A program made the translations under genes and the position numbers. A stretch of 37,296 nt of DNA from a bacterium (GTDB taxonomy: Bacteria; Planctomycetota; Planctomycetia; Gemmatales; Gemmataceae): positions 1-37,296 of the forward strand of contig JAFKFQ010000271.1 of assembly GCA_017308215.1 (NCBI GenBank). Reading direction: 5' to 3'. Below the pieces are notes generated by a model. That model saw only the letters and a program-made list of their open reading frames with translations. It ran no database searches and was not told the DNA's origin. Shown here one piece after another: positions 24,596-32,786 of the stretch (position 1 is its first letter; every line of letters begins with the position of its first letter).

Positions 24596-26100
24596 ACGGC
24601 CTCCGGGCGGCGGGAGATGTCGCGGGCCAGTATGTCGTCCAGGCACCGCTCGGCGATCGCGGCGATGGTCAGGGCCGGGTTCACGCAGGTGGTCGACCCG
24701 GGGATCAAGGCCCCGTCCACCACGTACAGGCCGGGTCGGCCGCGGACCCGGCCGCGGTCGTCGCACACGACCCCCATGCACGCCCCGCCGAGCTGGTGTC
24801 CGGTGGTCCGGGAGGCGACGGACGAGAGGGTGCCGCCGCCGGCGCCGTTCAACCGTTCGGCCAACCGGCGTGCCGGCTCGTCCGAGTCCGGCCTGTACTC
24901 GACCCGGACGGTGTCGGCGGCCGGGTCGTACACCAGCCGCCCGCGGTGGGCGGTCAGGGTGAACACGAACGTCCCGATCGCGTCCAGCTTCGGGTAGTCC
25001 TGGGCGAACCGGGGGAACGGGGCCCGCATCATCACGCACGGGCGGACCGGGTTGTCGTAGTTCATTACCGCAACCGCCCCGGGGCCGCCGAGGTGCGGGT
25101 TGGTCAGCCCCGGGATCGTGGTCCGGATCAGGAACACGTCCCCGTCGTTGCCGAATCCCTCCCCGAGCCCGTCTGGCAACCCGCGGACGGTTCCGGCCGC
25201 CCGGGCTTTCATCAACAGTCGGGTCGTCCCGAGGGTGCCGGCCGCCAGGAAAAGGTACCGGCAGGTGAGCTCTTCTGTGCCGAGTCGGTCGCCGGTCTCG
25301 TCAATCCGGTCGACCGTCACCCGGTACCCGCCGGCCGGGCCGTCGGCCACCTCCCGGACGAGGTGGAGCGGGCGGACCTCGACCGCGCCGGTCTCCTCCG
25401 CCCGGCGGATGTAGTCCCGGTCGAGCGTCTGCTTGGCCCCGCTGTTGTTCCCGAACCAGAACTCGGCGGCGATCACCGACGGCACCTTCGTCCCGGCGAT
25501 CTCCCCGCGGACGATGTCCCAGTCGACGGCCATCGGGAACCGGCACACCCCGTCCCCGGTGCCGGTCGTGGTCGGCACCTCCTTGAACCCGGCGGCGAGG
25601 GCCTGGTCGAGGAGCACCCGCAAGCCGGCGTAGTACCGGGAGTTGAGCACGTCGTCCGGGATCGGGACGGTGTGGACGACCGAACGGACCCGGGGGTAGT
25701 ACACCCGGTCCATCTCGTCGTAATCGACCTCCGGCGGGAACACCCGGCGGAACTGGTCGCCCGGCGGCTGGATCAGGATCCCGCCGTACACCAACGACCC
25801 ACCGCCCACCCCGGCCCCGGCGAGCAGGGTCAGGTCGTCGGCCGGGAGCACCTCCAGCACCCCGGCATACTTACCGATCGGGATGCCCTCGTACCCCGGC
25901 GTCTTCGACACCTCGTTCATCCACTCGGCCCGGCGGTCGGGCCGGCGGAAGGTGGCGAAGGTGTCGTTCGCCGTCGGGTCCTTGATCTCCCACCGCCGCC
26001 CCCGCTCCAGGAGCAGGGTGCGAACGCCCGCCTCCCCGAGCCGCAGGGCCGCGACCGCGCCCCCGAACCCGCTTCCGATGACGATCGCCTCGGCGTCCAT
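24592..26100 (-). CDS. GMC-type FAD oxidoreductase (cholesterol-oxidase-like)
   Basis: A 502-residue flavoenzyme. The FAD-binding motif AIVIGSGFGGAVAALRL (5-21) has Gly9, Gly11 and Gly14, with Glu32 at the end of the second strand (LLLERG). GAGVGGGSLVYGG at 95-107 is the second flavin-contact loop. The C-terminus has GHQLGGACMG with His435 and the block VVDGALIPGSTTCVNP with Asn474, the His/Asn pair arrangement known from cholesterol oxidases. The family oxidises alcohols to carbonyls using oxygen or another acceptor. The substrate is unknown. No signal or Tat peptide is present. The long upstream open frame overlaps the EthD gene and is not used; the ATG at 26100 sits 17 nt after that gene. 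It is translationally coupled to the SnoaL-ankyrin gene by a 4-nt overlap. Confidence 0.9.
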   Translation of the reverse strand: MDAEAIVIGSGFGGAVAALRLGEAGVRTLLLERGRRWEIKDPTANDTFATFRRPDRRAEWMNEVSKTPGYEGIPIGKYAGVLEVLPADDLTLLAGAGVGGGSLVYGGILIQPPGDQFRRVFPPEVDYDEMDRVYYPRVRSVVHTVPIPDDVLNSRYYAGLRVLLDQALAAGFKEVPTTTGTGDGVCRFPMAVDWDIVRGEIAGTKVPSVIAAEFWFGNNSGAKQTLDRDYIRRAEETGAVEVRPLHLVREVADGPAGGYRVTVDRIDETGDRLGTEELTCRYLFLAAGTLGTTRLLMKARAAGTVRGLPDGLGEGFGNDGDVFLIRTTIPGLTNPHLGGPGAVAVMNYDNPVRPCVMMRAPFPRFAQDYPKLDAIGTFVFTLTAHRGRLVYDPAADTVRVEYRPDSDEPARRLAERLNGAGGGTLSSVASRTTGHQLGGACMGVVCDDRGRVRGRPGLYVVDGALIPGSTTCVNPALTIAAIAERCLDDILARDISRRPEAV

Positions 26101-26117
26101 GACGGCCCCCGGTTCGG

Positions 26118-26822
26118 CTACGCGGCCCCGGTCCGGAACTGTGGACCCACCACCCACGTCTCGTCGACTGCCAGTGGGATGGCGTGTAGCGGATCGACGA
26201 AGTTCGCCAGATCGGCGGCCGCCGCCCGGTTCGCGTCCGACTCGAGAGCGGCGGCCGCCTCCGCCGCGCCGTCGAACCACAACTGGGCGACACTGTCGAA
26301 CGGCGGCTCCCCCACCTCGTACCACCCGTCCGGCAGATGCCCCTGGACGTACCGCCGCAGGCCGGGCAGCCGGAGGTCGAGCTCGGCGTGCCGGCCGAGG
26401 CTGTATTCCCGGAACGCGGCCACACTCATCCCCGGCTTCCGCTTCACCAGGGCCAGGATCTTCACCCCACCGGGGCTGGCCCCGGGGGCCGGATCGCCGA
26501 GCAGAACGTGGGCCTCGGTGTCGAGCACGACCATCGCCCAGAAGGCGAGCCAGTGCGGATCGTCCGCACGGGCCCCGGTCACGTACTCGTCGGACTGGGC
26601 CATCGCCACGGCCGCCGCGGCATCCCGGATCCAGATCTCGGCCGCCCCCAGGAACGGCCCGGCCGTTGGCAGCCCGGGGACCGGCACCCGGCAACAGATC
26701 CGGTACCCCACCACCTGCGGGATCCGCGCCCCGAGTGGGGCGTGGACCACCTTCCAGTACCTGAAGAAATCCGCCTCCGCCATGTTCGGCTTCGGGGCGA
26801 CGAAGACGAGCCGGCTGATCAC
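26118..26822 (-). CDS. EthD-like protein, duplicated alpha+beta barrel (copy 1)
   Basis: A 234-residue protein starting at GTG 26822, chosen because an ideal aggaggt ribosome-binding site lies 6 nt upstream. The same start aligns it with its downstream-numbered paralogue. It contains two EthD/dimeric alpha-beta-barrel units. One opens with MISRLVFVAPKPNMAEADF and contains FRYWKVVHAPLG; the second is centred on VKILALVKRKPGMSVAAFRE and GRHAEL. It is clearly paralogous to the neighbour at 26866-27555. EthD-like proteins act in small-molecule breakdown or as ferredoxin-like isomerases and monooxygenases, and the exact activity is unknown. It is 17 nt upstream of the GMC oxidoreductase gene. Confidence 0.82.
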   Translation of the reverse strand: MISRLVFVAPKPNMAEADFFRYWKVVHAPLGARIPQVVGYRICCRVPVPGLPTAGPFLGAAEIWIRDAAAAVAMAQSDEYVTGARADDPHWLAFWAMVVLDTEAHVLLGDPAPGASPGGVKILALVKRKPGMSVAAFREYSLGRHAELDLRLPGLRRYVQGHLPDGWYEVGEPPFDSVAQLWFDGAAEAAAALESDANRAAAADLANFVDPLHAIPLAVDETWVVGPQFRTGAA

Positions 26823-26828
26823 GCCCGC

Positions 26829-26835
26829 ACCTCCT
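26829..26835 (-). promoter_or_regulatory. Strong ribosome-binding site deciding a GTG start
   Basis: On the minus strand this reads aggaggt, a full anti-Shine-Dalgarno match, six bases before GTG 26822. It fixes the start of the EthD-like gene, where no ATG is in place. Confidence 0.75.
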
Positions 26836-26865
26836 GACACCCGGGTGGCCCACCCTCGCGTTCGC

Positions 26866-27555
26866 TCAGCCCGCACGCAACTCGGGACCGATGACCCAGT
26901 TCTCCCGCAGCAGCAGCGAGAACGTGTACCGCGGCTCGGCGAACTCGTCGTGTCCCGGGAACTCGGCGACCCCGGACGCGGCCGCCTCCGGGGTGTCGAA
27001 CCACAGGTGCGTGGCCGCGTCGAACTTGGCCTCGCCGACCGCGTAGAACCCGTCACGGACGGTCCCGACCAGTAGCCGTCGCAGGCCCGACAGGTCCCGC
27101 AGTTGTTGGGCGAATCGGGCCTTCAGGTGGGTTCGGAAGTCGCCCAGTTCCATCCCGGGCTTTCGCTTCCACAGCGTGAGGAGCTTCACGCCCTGGGCCG
27201 GGCGGACCTCCGGTGGGCCGGGGAGCACGGGGACCGGGTCGGTGTCCAGCGCGAACGTCTCCCAGAAAGCGGCCCAGTTCGGCTCGTCCCGCCGGGCACC
27301 GTCGATGAATTCGGGGGACTGGAGTGAGGCCAGTTGCGTCTGGTCGTTCTCCAGCCAGATCTCAGCCACCCCGGCGTACGGGAGCGGCCGGCCGGGTAGA
27401 CCGGCCGCGTTCTTCACCGGACAATCGACCTTGTACAGCACGATCTGCGGGATCTTGCTCGCGTATTTGACCGCGTGGACGTTCAGCCAGTAGTCCAGGA
27501 ACTGGTCCGCGGTCCAGCCCGGCTTCGGGTTCGCAAATATCAGCTGGTGAATCAT
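26866..27555 (-). CDS. EthD-like protein, duplicated alpha+beta barrel (copy 2)
   Basis: A 229-residue protein starting at ATG 27555 behind ggaggag. It has the same two-unit layout as the neighbouring paralogue. The N-terminal unit has MIHQLIFANPKPGWTADQF and DYWLNVHAVKYASKIPQ, and the second unit has VKLLTLWKRKPGMELGDFR. Shared landmarks include GVAEIW, an FW pair in the middle, KRKPGM and LWFD near the end. The N-terminal YWxxxHA resembles the EthD signature that supplies a conserved His. The gene is 27 nt after the ThDP enzyme gene and 43 nt before copy 1. The substrate is unknown. The pairing with a decarboxylase and a GMC oxidase suggests handling of a reactive carbonyl intermediate (inference). 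Confidence 0.82.
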   Translation of the reverse strand: MIHQLIFANPKPGWTADQFLDYWLNVHAVKYASKIPQIVLYKVDCPVKNAAGLPGRPLPYAGVAEIWLENDQTQLASLQSPEFIDGARRDEPNWAAFWETFALDTDPVPVLPGPPEVRPAQGVKLLTLWKRKPGMELGDFRTHLKARFAQQLRDLSGLRRLLVGTVRDGFYAVGEAKFDAATHLWFDTPEAAASGVAEFPGHDEFAEPRYTFSLLLRENWVIGPELRAG

Positions 27556-27582
27556 CCCCGCTCCTCCCACGGCCGGTCGGCC

Positions 27583-29289
27583 TCACTGCCCGCACCGCAC
27601 GCCGATTAACTCCGGGTGCACGTCCCCCTCCAGAGCCACGTCGATCAGGAACGGCCCGGGGTGGGCGAGGGCCCTGCGGATCGTCGGGACGATCTCGTCC
27701 GGCCGCTCCACCCGGGCGGCGGCAACGCCGTAGCCCTGGGCAATGTGGTCGAACCGCAGCGGCGGCTCGGACATGTCGAAGCTGAGCGGGAAGTTGTGCG
27801 GGACAATCCCCCGCTCCCGCCAGAACGCCTGCAGATTGACCTGAAGGAGTCGGTACGACCGGTTGTTGCAGATGACGAGCTTGACCGGGGCGTTGGCCCG
27901 GGCCGCGGTCCAGAGGGCCTGGATGGTGTACATGGCCCCGCCGTCCCCGCTGAACGCCACCACCGTCTTGCCCGGGTTGGCCAGTTGGGCCCCGACCCCG
28001 CCGGTGATCCCGACCCCGAGCGACCCGCCGCGGGAGAGGAAGTACCGCCCCGGCTCGGTCGGAGTCAGGTACCGGACGACTGCCGGGGAGTTGGTCAGGG
28101 CCTCGTCGAAAATGACGGCGTCGGCCGGGAGGATGCCGGCCAAGTCCTCGGCGAACCGGGTGAACCGGAGCGGCACGTGGTCGCGGACGGGCTGGTCGGC
28201 CGCCCGTTCGGCCGCGACCCGCTCGGCCTTCTTCGCCCCGATCGCCACCGCCCGGCCCTGGGCCTTCTGCTTCTGCTCCGCGGTCATCGTCGCGTCGAGC
28301 GCCGCGGCGAGCCGGGCGAGGGTCAGCTTCGGGTCACTCACCAGCCCGATGTCAACCGGGTGGTTCTTGGCGATCTCGTACGCATTCAGGTCAATGTGGA
28401 CGACCCGAGCCCCGGGAGCGAAGATCGGCCCGAGTTCCGGGAACACCTCCGGCATCAGGTAGGTACCACAGACCAGGAGGGCGTCGCCGGCGGTGGTGAT
28501 CGGCTTGCTGACGGAGCCGAACATGTGCCCGGTCAGGTCCTGCCAGAGCGGGTGGGCGTAGCTCATGTTCAGGTCGCCGGCGTCCACCCCCCAGACTTCG
28601 GCGCCGAGCAGTTCGGCGACCCGGGTCAGCTCCGGCTGGGCTCCGGAGGCGGACACCCCGTCGCCGACGAAGATCACCGGGCGGACGGCGGCGGCGAACA
28701 CCTCGGCCGTCTGCCGGATGAGGTCGTCGTCCGGGGCCACCCGGGTGCTCGGGACGACGGTCGGGGTGACCGCCTCGGCCGACGGGGCGTCGAGGACGTC
28801 GATCGGGAGGCAGACGTAGACCGGGCCGCGGGGCGGGGTGAGGGCGATCTTGACGGCCCGGCGGAGGACCCGCAGCAGCGACGCCGGGTCGGTCACCATG
28901 GTCGCCCATTTGGTGACCGGTCGGGCCATCCCGACGAGGTCTCCGGCCATCTGGGCGTCGAGCGGTTGGTACCTGACCCCGGCGTCCCCGCCGATCACCA
29001 CCAGCGGCGAGTGCCCGCGCATCGCCTGGTACAGTGCTCCGACCGCGTTCCCCAGACCGGGGGTGCTGTGGATCTGGACCAGGGCCGGGCCGCCGGTCGC
29101 CCGGGCGTACCCGTCCGCCACCATGACCGCGACGGACTCCTGGAGGGCCAGGACGTAGGTCAGCTCGGGCCGGTCCGAGAGCGCGTCCAGGAACCCCTCC
29201 TCGGACGTCCCGGGGTTCCCGAACATGTACCGGAACCCGTCCGCGATGAGTTGGTCCAGGACGGCGGTGTGCCCGGTGCGCGTTCCCAT
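27583..29289 (-). CDS. ThDP-dependent enzyme, benzoylformate-decarboxylase-like
   Basis: A 568-residue thiamine-diphosphate enzyme of the pyruvate-decarboxylase superfamily with the usual three domains. The Pyr domain shows FGNPGTSEEGFLDAL (23-37), catalytic Glu51 in LALQESVAVMVADGYA, and His74 in QIHSTPGLGNAVGAL, a position corresponding to the active-site His of benzoylformate decarboxylase. The PP domain has the ThDP/Mg motif from SGDGG (Asp449) to ICNNRSY (Asn475-476). The likely reaction is decarboxylation of a 2-keto acid or a carboligation; the substrate cannot be read from the sequence. Acetolactate-synthase-like activity is a weaker alternative. The ATG at 29289 has ggaggagg about nine bases upstream. 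It is 44 nt after the first DJ-1/PfpI gene. Confidence 0.87.
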   Translation of the reverse strand: MGTRTGHTAVLDQLIADGFRYMFGNPGTSEEGFLDALSDRPELTYVLALQESVAVMVADGYARATGGPALVQIHSTPGLGNAVGALYQAMRGHSPLVVIGGDAGVRYQPLDAQMAGDLVGMARPVTKWATMVTDPASLLRVLRRAVKIALTPPRGPVYVCLPIDVLDAPSAEAVTPTVVPSTRVAPDDDLIRQTAEVFAAAVRPVIFVGDGVSASGAQPELTRVAELLGAEVWGVDAGDLNMSYAHPLWQDLTGHMFGSVSKPITTAGDALLVCGTYLMPEVFPELGPIFAPGARVVHIDLNAYEIAKNHPVDIGLVSDPKLTLARLAAALDATMTAEQKQKAQGRAVAIGAKKAERVAAERAADQPVRDHVPLRFTRFAEDLAGILPADAVIFDEALTNSPAVVRYLTPTEPGRYFLSRGGSLGVGITGGVGAQLANPGKTVVAFSGDGGAMYTIQALWTAARANAPVKLVICNNRSYRLLQVNLQAFWRERGIVPHNFPLSFDMSEPPLRFDHIAQGYGVAAARVERPDEIVPTIRRALAHPGPFLIDVALEGDVHPELIGVRCGQ

Positions 29290-29333
29290 CGAGGAGCCTC
29301 CTCCCGGCCGCCGAGGCCGGTCCGGTCCGGACC

Positions 29334-30197
29334 TCACCACCCGTACCGCCGGAGCCCCTTCTCGAGCACGGCCACGAGGAGGTCGCCGGTCGCCAGCGCG
29401 TCTGGGGTGGACCGGCCGGTGATGAACGGGTAGTCGACCAGAGCGGAGATCCGGTGCCCGACGTTGCCGATGAACGCCCCGTCCGGGCCGACCGCGTCCC
29501 GGAGGATGAACTCCAGCGGGTAGAACGGGCCGCCGAAGTTGATGAACCCGTTCCCGAACCCCTTTGTGCTGCCGTCGACCGCGTGCGGCCCCTCGAACCC
29601 GGTGCCGTCGTTGTAGTCGTAGTCGATCGGGTGCCCGGTCACGTGCTTGCCCCGGATGATGCTCTTCTTCTCCCGGGGGTCGCGGGCGAACGCCAGACAG
29701 GTGACCCCGTAGCACTCGGCGGCGACCGGCTTGTCCAGTTTGACGAACCCCAGGATCAGCTCGTGGAGTCGCTGGTTGTTGGCGAGGTCGACCATCGCCC
29801 CGCTCCCGCCGACGATCACCAGGGCGTCGTACTTGGGCACCTCGTCCCGGACGATGGCGTCGATCGTGTCGTAGTACGCCTCCATGTCCCGGAGATAGGT
29901 CGGGGAGCTGGGGTACGGCCGGCGGGGGACCCAGGTGGACAAGTTTTTCGGCTTGTCGAGCTTTCCGGACTTGTCGAGCAGCCGGGTCTTCTCGGCCATC
30001 TCCGAGCTGACCACCCTACGGCCGAGTGGCGGGTCGACGAACGCCGGGTCCATGCTAACCGTCAGTGGGGTCGGCTTCGCCCCGGTCGGGGTGAGGTACG
30101 TGATCTCGTAGCCGGCCTTTTCGCAGGCCTCCACCGGACCGACCAACTCCTCTCCCCAGTACCCCCACTCCGACACGGCAATGATGACGCGCTTCAT
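29334..30197 (-). CDS. DJ-1/PfpI family protein (long form)
   Basis: A 287-residue DJ-1/PfpI-superfamily protein beginning MKRVIIAVSEWGYWGEELV. The nucleophile elbow is VAAECYGVTCLAF with Cys162, and LVIVGGSGAM at 126-135 forms the oxyanion region. It is longer than simple PfpI proteases and closer in size to Hsp31-type glyoxalases/deglycases, with a long insert around residues 60-115. It opens the nine-gene run. Its ATG at 30197 follows ggagg. A second, shorter DJ-1/PfpI protein sits seventh in the run, so the two probably act on different substrates. A role in detoxifying a reactive aldehyde or hydrating an intermediate is possible (inference). Confidence 0.85.
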   Translation of the reverse strand: MKRVIIAVSEWGYWGEELVGPVEACEKAGYEITYLTPTGAKPTPLTVSMDPAFVDPPLGRRVVSSEMAEKTRLLDKSGKLDKPKNLSTWVPRRPYPSSPTYLRDMEAYYDTIDAIVRDEVPKYDALVIVGGSGAMVDLANNQRLHELILGFVKLDKPVAAECYGVTCLAFARDPREKKSIIRGKHVTGHPIDYDYNDGTGFEGPHAVDGSTKGFGNGFINFGGPFYPLEFILRDAVGPDGAFIGNVGHRISALVDYPFITGRSTPDALATGDLLVAVLEKGLRRYGW

Positions 30198-30682
30198 CGA
30201 TCCTCCGCGGCTTGGCGGCCGGGTCGTGCGACTGGTCGAAAGGAATCTACACAGAAGTGGGATCGTAACGGCTGCAACGCCTGCAATGCAACTAAATTCT
30301 GGAATTCGTGACGCTTTTTCTGAACAAGCGGACTTGTCTGGACGGCAGACTTTCACGATATTTCAGACTATTAATATATTATAATAACTATTTCAGTTCT
30401 GGTATTATCGCGGGTTGGACGCCCACCGGCTGGAGCCAGGGAGGCCCGTCATGCCGAGGCCGGAGAGCCGAAGGTATTGGGTTAGGACGCCTTACGAGCA
30501 GAAAGAGGCGGGAGAACCAATGGTACGACGTGGGGAGGGGATGCGAGGACAACATGGCCGGTTTCATCCGGGGCGGGGCGCGTGGTGACGCCATCGCCCC
30601 GCTCGGACCGGCCTTTGTCTTACGCCACTCCCCGGGATCTCCGAGTAGGAGGGAGCAGTAGGTCGACACCTCGTCCGGGCGA
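30198..30682. other. Intergenic region with AT-rich patch
   Basis: No gene was recognised on either strand. Positions 30345-30410 are strikingly A/T-rich compared with the rest of the window. The right half (30420-30680) has open frames whose products resemble nothing I know. Confidence 0.45.
30378..30383 (-). promoter_or_regulatory. Possible -10 element of the nine-gene run
   Basis: On the minus strand this reads TATAAT inside the only strongly A/T-rich patch near the first gene of the run. It would give a 5' leader of roughly 170 nt before ATG 30197. I found no good -35 hexamer at the right distance, and the palindromic A/T sequence also gives TATAAT on the plus strand at 30380-30385. Confidence 0.3.
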
Positions 30683-31327
30683 TCAGGGCAATTGAGAGAG
30701 CAGCCGGCGAAACAGTCGACGGTAGGCCAGGTCCTGTTCGAGCGCCGTGACGGTCGGCGGATCGAGCCCGGGGGCGTTCGCCATCCGGGCCGGCGTCCGG
30801 GTAATCAACCGGGCCGCTCCCTCGGTCGACGCGACGGGAAAGACCGGAACTGTCGGGTAGTGTAGGCGGAACAGATCCCACTCATCCTCCACCCCGTTCA
30901 TCCCGCTAATGAACACCCCCGCGGTGAACTCCGGAATCCGCATCGTCCCAGTCTCGTCCGTACGGCGCACGATCATCAGATCCCGCATGTGGGCGATGCT
31001 GCGGTCCGCCGGCCCGCCGACGTCACGGGTCCAGACAAGCTTGTCGAAGAACACGGCCTCCGGGGGAATCCGGGAGCGGAAGTGCTCGGACTGGTAGATG
31101 AACACCCGGTCGACCAGGCCGAGCCGGCTTGCGATCTCCCACACCAAGGGGGTGATCGCGGGGTGCCCACCGAACACCAGTGGCCGGTCCGGCAGGACGA
31201 CCGCCACCAGTGCCCGAACGGCTTCCTTTACCGCTGTCGGGTCCGGCGGGTACGACCGAGCGCGGTCACCGAACGGGATGCTGGCGGACAGGAACACCGG
31301 CCGAAGGGCTGGGGGTGCCGTGCTCAT
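30683..31327 (-). CDS. SLOG-domain protein partnered with a TIR protein
   Basis: A 214-residue single-domain Rossmann-like protein. VFLSASIPFGDR (11-22) and LVFGGHPAITPLVWEIA (50-66) are typical SLOG features, the GGHP loop being the expected nucleotide- or ligand-contacting turn. VFIYQSEHF and VFISGMNGVEDE follow as further strand-loop units. SLOG proteins bind or process nucleotide-derived ligands and are often paired with TIR effectors. Here the start overlaps the stop of the TIR gene by ATGA, so the two are translated together. No membrane segment or signal peptide is present. A separate transcription unit from the nine-gene run is likely, since 485 nt separate them. Confidence 0.8.
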   Translation of the reverse strand: MSTAPPALRPVFLSASIPFGDRARSYPPDPTAVKEAVRALVAVVLPDRPLVFGGHPAITPLVWEIASRLGLVDRVFIYQSEHFRSRIPPEAVFFDKLVWTRDVGGPADRSIAHMRDLMIVRRTDETGTMRIPEFTAGVFISGMNGVEDEWDLFRLHYPTVPVFPVASTEGAARLITRTPARMANAPGLDPPTVTALEQDLAYRRLFRRLLSQLP

Positions 31328-32571
31328 GACTCGCGGCCCTCTCGGATCGCCCCCAGCCACCGCCCGAGTGGATCCCCCCGCAGAGCCGGGGCGCGGTCGA
31401 AGTGGACGGTCTGGAGCTTGAGGTAGTCGTTCAGCCAAACCAGATGCTCGGCCCGCCCTGACTCGACCCCGAGTCCGTCGTACACGACGCGGACATTCCG
31501 GGCCTGAATCAGGCCCGCCAGGTGCCCGGGGTGGCGGTCCTCGTGGACCTCCCAGAATCGGGTCAACTCCGCCTCCAGGGCCTGGATCCCGCGGGCGTCG
31601 GGGAGGCCGACGACCGGTATGGCGACGGCGGCAGGCGGGTCGTCCGCGGCCGCCCCGGCGTCGGCGATGGTGACCGGACCGACTGGCTGGACGGCGGCCC
31701 GGAACCGCCCGTCCTGGAGCCGGGTGACCAGCTCGTCGGTCACCCGGCGCCGGCGGGCACCGAGGGAGCGGATGCGGACCACCTCGGCGAGGGCGGCGAT
31801 CGCCCGCGTGGCGTCCTCGGTGAGGAGTCCGGTGCGGCCGGAGTCGCCGTTTACGAAGTCGGTCGGCCGGAGAGAGCAATGCGTACTGAAGTGGGTTTCG
31901 GCGGCCGGGGTCCGGCCCGGCCACACGAGCTGGAGCACCCCGAGTCCCAGGTTGTTCACTTGCACTAATTCCTGGAGTAGCCACCGGGACGTCAGGGCGT
32001 CCGGGCTGTCGAGCAGGACGAGCAGGTCCATGTCCGCCAACCGGTCCCAAAGGATGTCCTGGAATTGGGCCCCGGCCTCGACCGACGCGGTGTCCAGGAA
32101 GACACTGTACCCGCGGCGGGTGAGTGCGTCGTGTAGTCCACCCGCCACGCCACTGGAATCGACCCGACGGTAGCTGATGAACGCCTGCCGCCGGTCCCGG
32201 GTGAGCCGGAGCATCCGCAGGACGTCCGCCCGGACGCGGGGGTCGTCGGCCTGCCGGCCGTTGACCGGGAGGAGTTCGTCGGGGACGAGTTGGGTGTACC
32301 GCGTCAGGTCGTCGACAATCGGCAGGACAGGGGTACAGTTGTCCAGCAGCGTGGCCAGGGCTGGCGACGCCGTCCGGTCCGGCCCGCCGAACCAAGCCCC
32401 GACCGGGGTGCCTTTCCAGTCCACCTCGCCAACCCGGTCGGCGGGCAGCTCTTGGAGGTGCTCGTTCGGGTCGAGGCCGAGAACGGCGAAATCCTCGTGG
32501 AGTTCGGCGGACAGTTGTCGGCTCCGGTCCCCGTCGGCCTCCGGTCCCATCTTGACGACCTGGTATTTCAT
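31324..32571 (-). CDS. TIR-domain protein with N- and C-terminal accessory domains
   Basis: A 415-residue protein with a central TIR domain (about 127-225). It has RQAFISYRRVDSSG at 128-141, VFLDTASVEAGAQF at 157-170, and TSRWLLQELVQV at 194-205, where Glu201 matches the catalytic Glu of TIR NADases. About 125 residues precede it (WKGTPVGAWFGGPD, NCTPVLPIVDDLTRY), and about 190 follow with a region reading IPVVGLPDARGIQALEAEL. Neither flank is known to me; the C-terminal one may be a second Rossmann-like sensor. The ATG at 32571 has aggag six bases upstream. The coupled downstream SLOG gene suggests a signal-sensing TIR pair, similar in idea to Thoeris but with different components (no SIR2 domain). 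Confidence 0.85.
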   Translation of the reverse strand: MKYQVVKMGPEADGDRSRQLSAELHEDFAVLGLDPNEHLQELPADRVGEVDWKGTPVGAWFGGPDRTASPALATLLDNCTPVLPIVDDLTRYTQLVPDELLPVNGRQADDPRVRADVLRMLRLTRDRRQAFISYRRVDSSGVAGGLHDALTRRGYSVFLDTASVEAGAQFQDILWDRLADMDLLVLLDSPDALTSRWLLQELVQVNNLGLGVLQLVWPGRTPAAETHFSTHCSLRPTDFVNGDSGRTGLLTEDATRAIAALAEVVRIRSLGARRRRVTDELVTRLQDGRFRAAVQPVGPVTIADAGAAADDPPAAVAIPVVGLPDARGIQALEAELTRFWEVHEDRHPGHLAGLIQARNVRVVYDGLGVESGRAEHLVWLNDYLKLQTVHFDRAPALRGDPLGRWLGAIREGRES

Positions 32572-32786
32572 GCCTGGCTCCTGCTCTTTGCCCGGACGGC
32601 GGGCGAGTGCCCCGAGGTCGTCAGTAGCCCTCGTTAGAAAATATCACGCAATACCTCCACCTGGGAAGCGAGTTCCCGGGTATGCCACAGCCCGCGCCTC
32701 TGGGCACGCCGTGGAGCCTCGGGCCTTCCGCCGCGCACGACGCTACGGCCCTTGCGGCCGCTGCTCGGGCAAGTCTGGTCGGCACC

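Noticed and set aside
24592-26100. Naming the GMC protein cholesterol oxidase
   Set aside because: The His/Asn pair fits that clade, but there is no export signal and no sterol context, so the substrate is left open.
30388-30669. Small open frames in the intergenic region before the nine-gene run
   Set aside because: Products on both strands resemble no family, and composition is that of non-coding DNA; a retroelement leader was considered but no intron domain or RT gene is seen.
30683-32571. Labelling the TIR-SLOG pair as Thoeris
   Set aside because: Thoeris needs a ThsA with SIR2 or a related effector plus SLOG; the SLOG protein here is a lone 214-residue domain with no effector.
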